Assembly: GCA_017525505.1 (NCBI GenBank)
Contig: JAFXSR010000048.1
Span: 1 to 38,845, forward strand
DNA from: Bacteroidales bacterium
GTDB lineage: Bacteria; Bacteroidota; Bacteroidia; Bacteroidales; WCHB1-69
Direction of reading: 5' to 3'
DNA length: 38,845 nt
The notes beneath the pieces were generated by a model. It was not told the DNA's origin, ran no database searches, and saw only the letters and a program-made list of their open reading frames with translations. Position 1 is the first letter of the stretch. Every line of letters begins with the position of its first letter. Position numbers and translations under genes: made by a program. This document shows positions 35,737 through 38,845 of this stretch, piece by piece.

Positions 35737-35744
35737 CAAAAATA
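35737..35744 (-). promoter_or_regulatory. -7 box of the tgt-topB operon
   Basis: The minus strand reads TATTTTTG then C, 18 bp upstream of the chosen tgt ATG. It leaves a leader of about 12 nt and supports the later start codon. Confidence 0.6.
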
Positions 35745-35768
35745 CATCAAAATTCCTAAACTTTAAAA

Positions 35769-35776
35769 TATTTTTG
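35769..35776 (+). promoter_or_regulatory. -7 box of the divergent glycosyltransferase gene
   Basis: The plus strand reads TATTTTTG, matching TAnnTTTG, 22 bp before the ATG at 35799. The two divergent -7 boxes are only 24 bp apart, so the two promoters overlap and may compete for RNA polymerase. Confidence 0.55.
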
Positions 35777-35798
35777 TGCCCAAATAAAATGAAGATAT

Positions 35799-36932
35799 AT
35801 GCTTGTTGTTCTACCTATAAATCTGCCTCTTGTTTTTCTGATATGTTTCTCTGTAACAGCGTTTTTTCTCTTGCTGTACTACGCCGCTATATTCGCTCGT
35901 TTCGCTTTTCATAGGCAAAAAAAAATCAAGGACTACCGTCAGGATCCTATTTCCATTGTCATCACTTCGTGTGATCAGGCGCATCATTTAAGCAGAACTT
36001 TGCCGGCTTTGCTCACCCAGCAGTACAACGATTACGAGGTCATCGTGGTCAGCGACAACTCTCACGACGAGACCGCCCAGGTGGTGGAGGACTACCAGAA
36101 ACAGTATCCCCACTTGGTGTTTGTGGATCTGAATTCTTCTGTCACGACCATCAAAGGCAAGAAGTTTCCGCTGGCTATCGGTATCAAGGAAGCCAAGCAT
36201 AAATTAATTCTGCTCACCGATGCCAACTGTATGCCGGCTTCTCCCTATTGGTTGCAGAATATGGCCAAGCATTTCGTGAATGGTAAGCAAATTGTACTGG
36301 GCTATTGTTCCTACGAGAAGCAGAAAGGTTTGTTTAACAGGTTGTTACGTTTCGACTCCTTGCAGACAGCTATTCAGTATTTTTCTTATTCCTTGGCCAA
36401 GATGACTTATATGGGCAAAGGACAGAACTTGGCATATACCAAGGAATTGTTTATGAAACAGCGCGGCTTCGCCTCCCATAACCATATCGAGTATGGCGAT
36501 GATGATATTTTTATTGGCCGTGCCGCTACAGATAAAAATGTTGATATAGAATATTTTAGCGAATCATTCACCGTGGCCCGCCCCAAGGTGAATTTCCGTC
36601 GCTGGTTTAAGGAGAAAAAAGGCTACGTCATCACTCGTTCGTTTTACAAGCCGGGTATCCGCTTCTTGTTGGGTGCGTATGGTTTGCTGAATATGCTGTT
36701 TTGGGTGTTTCTGGGACTGGGTATTGGCTTCACCGTTTACAACTTGCCATTCCTGATTGCCGTTTTGTCAGTCTTTGTGTTCAAAACCCTGTGCCAGTAC
36801 CTTGTTTTCGGCTTCTCCGCTGCCAAACTGAAAGAAAAAGACATTATCCCGCATATCCTGTTTATCGACATTCTCTACACACTCATCAGCATTTTGCTCT
36901 ATATCGTTGCCAAATTCTCCCGCCACAGCTAA
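35799..36932 (+). CDS. Membrane GT2-family glycosyltransferase
   Basis: A 377-residue membrane glycosyltransferase. It has an N-terminal helix (about 3-35), then the GT2 domain with ISIVITSCDQAHHLSRTLPAL (near 49-69), YEVIVVSDNSHDET, KHKLILLTDANCMP (the D-x-D-like metal site as TDAN) and EYGDDDIFIGRAA (near 228-240). Three or four C-terminal helices (about 283-375) follow. Such enzymes in Bacteroidales lie near kdsA and may act in lipid A or core lipopolysaccharide assembly; that is inferred from context. It has its own promoter and is separated from kdsA by a 232-bp repeat-filled spacer. Confidence 0.9.
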   Translation: MLVVLPINLPLVFLICFSVTAFFLLLYYAAIFARFAFHRQKKIKDYRQDPISIVITSCDQAHHLSRTLPALLTQQYNDYEVIVVSDNSHDETAQVVEDYQKQYPHLVFVDLNSSVTTIKGKKFPLAIGIKEAKHKLILLTDANCMPASPYWLQNMAKHFVNGKQIVLGYCSYEKQKGLFNRLLRFDSLQTAIQYFSYSLAKMTYMGKGQNLAYTKELFMKQRGFASHNHIEYGDDDIFIGRAATDKNVDIEYFSESFTVARPKVNFRRWFKEKKGYVITRSFYKPGIRFLLGAYGLLNMLFWVFLGLGIGFTVYNLPFLIAVLSVFVFKTLCQYLVFGFSAAKLKEKDIIPHILFIDILYTLISILLYIVAKFSRHS

Positions 36933-36936
36933 TATA

Positions 36937-37161
36937 GTTGATAGTTGACAGTTGACAGTTGACAATTGACAATTGAAAACTGAAAACTGAAAACTGAAAG
37001 TTGAAAACTAATAAATTACTCCTCCTAACCTTTCTAACCTTTCTAACCTTCCTAACCTTCCTAACTCTAAACTCTAAACCCTAAACTCTGATTTTTGAAT
37101 TTTGAACTTCCCTCTCCCATATCACTACCCCCTGTCCACTGTAACCTATAACCTGTAACCT
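36937..37161. repeat. Long degenerate 7-bp and 9-bp tandem arrays upstream of kdsA
   Basis: From 36937 to 37013 there are eleven unbroken heptamers (GTTGATA, GTTGACA three times, ATTGACA, ATTGAAA, ACTGAAA three times, GTTGAAA, ACTAATA), drifting gradually. About 37022-37060 has 9-bp units of the CTAACCTTT type, then TCTAAAC-type heptamers to about 37085. At 37141-37161 GTAACCT, ATAACCT, GTAACCT end 3 bp before the kdsA ATG. The array begins 4 bp after the previous stop codon. No promoter is recognisable in the spacer. Confidence 0.9.
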
Positions 37162-37164
37162 AAA

Positions 37165-37941
37165 ATGAACACCCCGTTTTTCCTAATCGCCGGTCCTTGT
37201 GTGGTGGAAGGTGAAGAGATCACCCTCTCCATTGCGCGTGAAATCAAAAAAATCTGTGCGGAGCTTGAAATTCCTTTTTATTTCAAGGCATCCTACAAGA
37301 AGGCTAACCGCTCGTCGCTGAATTCTTTTACGGGCATCGGCAACGACCAGGCTTTGGCGGTGCTGGCCAAGGTAAAGGCAGATCTCGACCTGCCGATTGT
37401 GACGGATATCCATACGGAAATTGAGGCGGCTTGGGCTGCCCAGGTGGCTGATGTGCTGCAGATTCCGGCTTTCCTGTGCCGGCAGACCGACCTTCTGGTG
37501 GCAGCTGCCAAAACGGGCAAAATTGTCAATATAAAAAAAGGACAGTTCATGTCGCCTGAGGCGATGCGTTTCGCGGTAGAGAAGGTGCGTGCCGCAGGTA
37601 ATGATCAGGTGCTGATTACAGAGCGTGGTACCAGCTTCGGCTATACCGATTTGGTGGTGGATTTCAGGGGAATCAAAGAAATGAAGATGAATGGCTGTCC
37701 TGTGGTCTTCGATGCCACGCATTCCTTACAGCAACCCAACCAGCCAAAAGGGGTTACCGGTGGTCGTCCCGATTTAATCGAGACCATGGCCAAAGCTGCT
37801 GTCGCCGTCGGCTTCGATGGCCTTTTCATGGAAACCCATCCCGAACCCTCCAAAGCCCTTTCCGATGGCGCTAATATGTTGCCCTTGGACCAGTTGCACG
37901 ACCTGCTGGTGAGGTTGCTTCGTATTAGGCAGGCACTGTAG
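37165..37941 (+). CDS. kdsA: 3-deoxy-8-phosphooctulonate synthase, metal-dependent type
   Basis: A 258-residue KDO-8-phosphate synthase joining PEP and arabinose-5-P for lipopolysaccharide KDO. Family motifs are IAGPCVVE (8-15), YFKASYKKANRSS near 38-50, FLCRQTDLLVAAAKTGK near 107-123, NIKKGQFMSPEAM near 125-137, ITERGTSFGYTDLVVDFRG and FDATHSLQQPNQ. Cys 12 in AGPC is the metal-ligand position of the metal-dependent class (the E. coli class has Asn), so this is a class II enzyme. The stop codon lies at the start of another heptamer array. It is convergent with rpsT. Confidence 0.97.
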   Translation: MNTPFFLIAGPCVVEGEEITLSIAREIKKICAELEIPFYFKASYKKANRSSLNSFTGIGNDQALAVLAKVKADLDLPIVTDIHTEIEAAWAAQVADVLQIPAFLCRQTDLLVAAAKTGKIVNIKKGQFMSPEAMRFAVEKVRAAGNDQVLITERGTSFGYTDLVVDFRGIKEMKMNGCPVVFDATHSLQQPNQPKGVTGGRPDLIETMAKAAVAVGFDGLFMETHPEPSKALSDGANMLPLDQLHDLLVRLLRIRQAL

Positions 37942-38003
37942 GTAGCAGGTAGCACTGGTAGCAGGTTACAGGTGTCAGGTGTCAGGTGTCAGGTGTCAGG
38001 TGG
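37940..38003. repeat. 7-bp tandem array after kdsA
   Basis: Units AGGTAGC twice, a 9-bp ACTGGTAGC, AGGTTAC and AGGTGTC four times run from the last two bases of the kdsA stop codon to about 38003. A second, weaker run (TTTTCAG, TTTTCAA) follows near 38020-38035. Confidence 0.85.
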
Positions 38004-38082
38004 TTTTGATATCGAAATCTATTTTCAGTTTTCAACTCCTATTTCCTAATCCCTAAAATTTATAACTTATTTAAAGCAAAAA

Positions 38083-38112
38083 CGCTATATACGGGATAGC
38101 CCATATATAGCG
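38083..38112 (-). terminator. Intrinsic terminator of rpsT
   Basis: CGCTATATA (38083-38091) pairs with TATATAGCG (38104-38112), and GGG with CCC extends the stem inward. On the minus strand it is followed by TTTTTGC. It lies 35 bp past the rpsT stop and has no T-run on the plus strand. Confidence 0.85.
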
Positions 38113-38146
38113 CAACACAAAAATATGAAAAAAAACCAATCAACCC

Positions 38147-38398
38147 TTATAATTGGTTCACCTTTTTCATTAAACCGGATTTCAAGTTGGCGGCTTTGTT
38201 CTTGTGGATAATGCCTTTCTTTGCCAATTTGTCAATCAATGAAACCACCACGGGCAGTCTCTTCTGTGCTTCAGCTTTGTCTGAAACCAATCTGATGTCT
38301 CTCAAAGAATTACGCATGGTCTTAGCGTAATATCTGTTCTCTAATCTTTTTCTGTTGTTAGCTCTGATTCTTTTTAATGCTGACTTGTGATTTGCCAT
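38147..38398 (-). CDS. rpsT: 30S ribosomal protein S20
   Basis: An 83-residue basic S20: MANHKSALKRIRANNRKRLEN at the start, RYYAKTMRNSLRDIR in the middle, and KGIIHKNKAANLKSGLMKKVN at the end, the standard three-helix binder of 16S rRNA. Start and length are those of the family. It is a single-gene transcript, from the -7 box at 38443-38450 to the terminator at 38083-38112. Confidence 0.98.
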   Translation of the reverse strand: MANHKSALKRIRANNRKRLENRYYAKTMRNSLRDIRLVSDKAEAQKRLPVVVSLIDKLAKKGIIHKNKAANLKSGLMKKVNQL

Positions 38399-38442
38399 TT
38401 CTTATCTTTATTTTTATTTTTTATACCTTCAAAATTGAGTTG

Positions 38443-38450
38443 CAAAAATA
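38443..38450 (-). promoter_or_regulatory. -7 box of rpsT
   Basis: The minus strand reads TATTTTTG then C, 45 bp upstream of the rpsT ATG, leaving a leader of about 40 nt. No clear -33 TTTG. Confidence 0.6.
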
Positions 38451-38726
38451 CAAAATTTTTTATTCCGAAAAACCTTTTTCTGAAAAAATTAAATTTTGAT
38501 ATTTTGGTTGCGTTTTACCTGGCCTAAAGATGTTGGTATGTTTCAATTTTTATTTTATAAAATATTGACACATTGTGTTTTATTGTTGTAATAAGATGGT
38601 GATAAAATTATTAAAACGTATTGTTGAAATAAATACTGAATGAATTAAAAAAACATTTTATCTTCCCAAAAATGAAATTTCTACTCAGAATTTCGGAAAA
38701 ATACTTCCCCTTTTGTGAAAAAACGC
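38451..38726. other. AT-rich spacer without recognisable gene
   Basis: A strongly AT-rich stretch with no convincing reading frame, tRNA or terminator. The only small symmetry noticed is the palindrome ACACATTGTGT at 38568-38578. It may hold upstream parts of the rpsT promoter. Confidence 0.6.
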
Positions 38727-38761
38727 TTTTGAATTTTGAATTCTGAACTTTGAATTCTAAT
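38727..38761. repeat. 7-bp array (TTTTGAA type)
   Basis: Five consecutive heptamers: TTTTGAA, TTTTGAA, TTCTGAA, CTTTGAA, TTCTAAT. It precedes the dispersed repeat copy 2. Confidence 0.75.
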
Positions 38762-38763
38762 TA

Positions 38764-38793
38764 GCCTCGGCAGCCATAATTTGACAGCCCTAC
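38764..38793 (-). repeat. Dispersed intergenic repeat, copy 2
   Basis: Read on the minus strand it begins GTAGGGCTGTCAAATTATGG and matches 29700-29726 with two substitutions and a small gap. It is sandwiched between two heptamer arrays. Confidence 0.65.
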
Positions 38794-38845
38794 TGTAACC
38801 TGTCCCCTGTAACCTGTAACCTACTATCTGCTGCCTATCCTGAAA
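38793..38845. repeat. 7-bp array (CTGTAAC type) to window end
   Basis: Heptamers CTGTAAC, CTGTCCC, CTGTAAC, CTGTAAC, CTACTAT, CTGCTGC, CTATCCT run in register from 38793 to 38841, four bases before the window end. Confidence 0.8.

Noticed and set aside
36937..37161. Possible CRISPR array
   Set aside because: Units are 7-9 bp and contiguous, with no 25-40 bp repeats, spacers or cas genes.
38399..38845. tRNA or small RNA gene upstream of rpsT
   Set aside because: No cloverleaf-like pairing or conserved tRNA T-arm sequence could be found; the stretch is AT-rich spacer plus short repeats.

Overview
The window looks like a chromosomal segment of an order Bacteroidales bacterium. The evidence is the TAnnTTTG-type -7 boxes, an UpxY-family antiterminator heading an exopolysaccharide/capsule operon, a Por-type (type IX secretion) C-terminal tail on a secreted protein, and the Bacteroidales flavour of the housekeeping proteins (zinc-free L31, Cys-type KdsA, one-chain serine ammonia-lyase). 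Prevotellaceae is possible, but I cannot fix the genus by eye. I found no tRNA, rRNA, CRISPR, integrase or transposase.

Region 1 (1-17301, all minus strand, transcribed right to left) is a complete Wzx/Wzy-dependent surface polysaccharide operon. From the promoter near 17300 it runs: UpxY-like antiterminator, small HAD protein, Wzc tyrosine kinase, Wza-like export lipoprotein, polyprenyl-phosphate sugar-1-P transferase (initiating enzyme), Wzx flippase, FrhB-like iron-sulfur protein, Wzy polymerase, pyruvyl transferase, GT2, hexapeptide acyltransferase, GT4, second acyltransferase, second GT4, TupA-like ATP-grasp protein, and the start of a secreted protein cut by the window edge. Most variable genes overlap or nearly touch. 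The flippase-to-acyltransferase block looks AT-richer than both ends. The upxY-HAD-wzc-wza stretch carries recognisable gene ghosts: the segment was once tandemly duplicated as upxY-wzc-HAD-wza, and each copy then lost different genes, leaving a permuted order.

Region 2 (17378-22325, minus strand) has a broken S41 peptidase, a secreted fusion of a PAP2 acid phosphatase to a VanX-type D-Ala-D-Ala dipeptidase, an AraC-family regulator, a strong intrinsic terminator, and a large secreted beta-helical carbohydrate-binding protein with a type IX tail.

Region 3 (22530-30543, plus strand) is a tripartite RND efflux operon (adaptor lipoprotein, AcrB-like pump, TolC-like channel), followed at 11 bp by a DUF2130 coiled-coil protein and then MazG.

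Region 4 (30724-38845) is housekeeping: serine ammonia-lyase and ribosomal protein L31 (minus), tgt-topB (minus; topB is interrupted by an in-frame TGA where a Trp is expected), a divergent membrane GT2 and kdsA (plus), and rpsT (minus).

Most intergenic spacers outside the capsule variable region carry degenerate short tandem arrays with a strict 7- or 8-bp period. Nearly all start at or inside the stop codon of a neighbouring gene. These arrays, the duplication-and-loss scar in the capsule operon, the PAP2-VanX fusion and the topB nonsense codon are the observations most worth following up.
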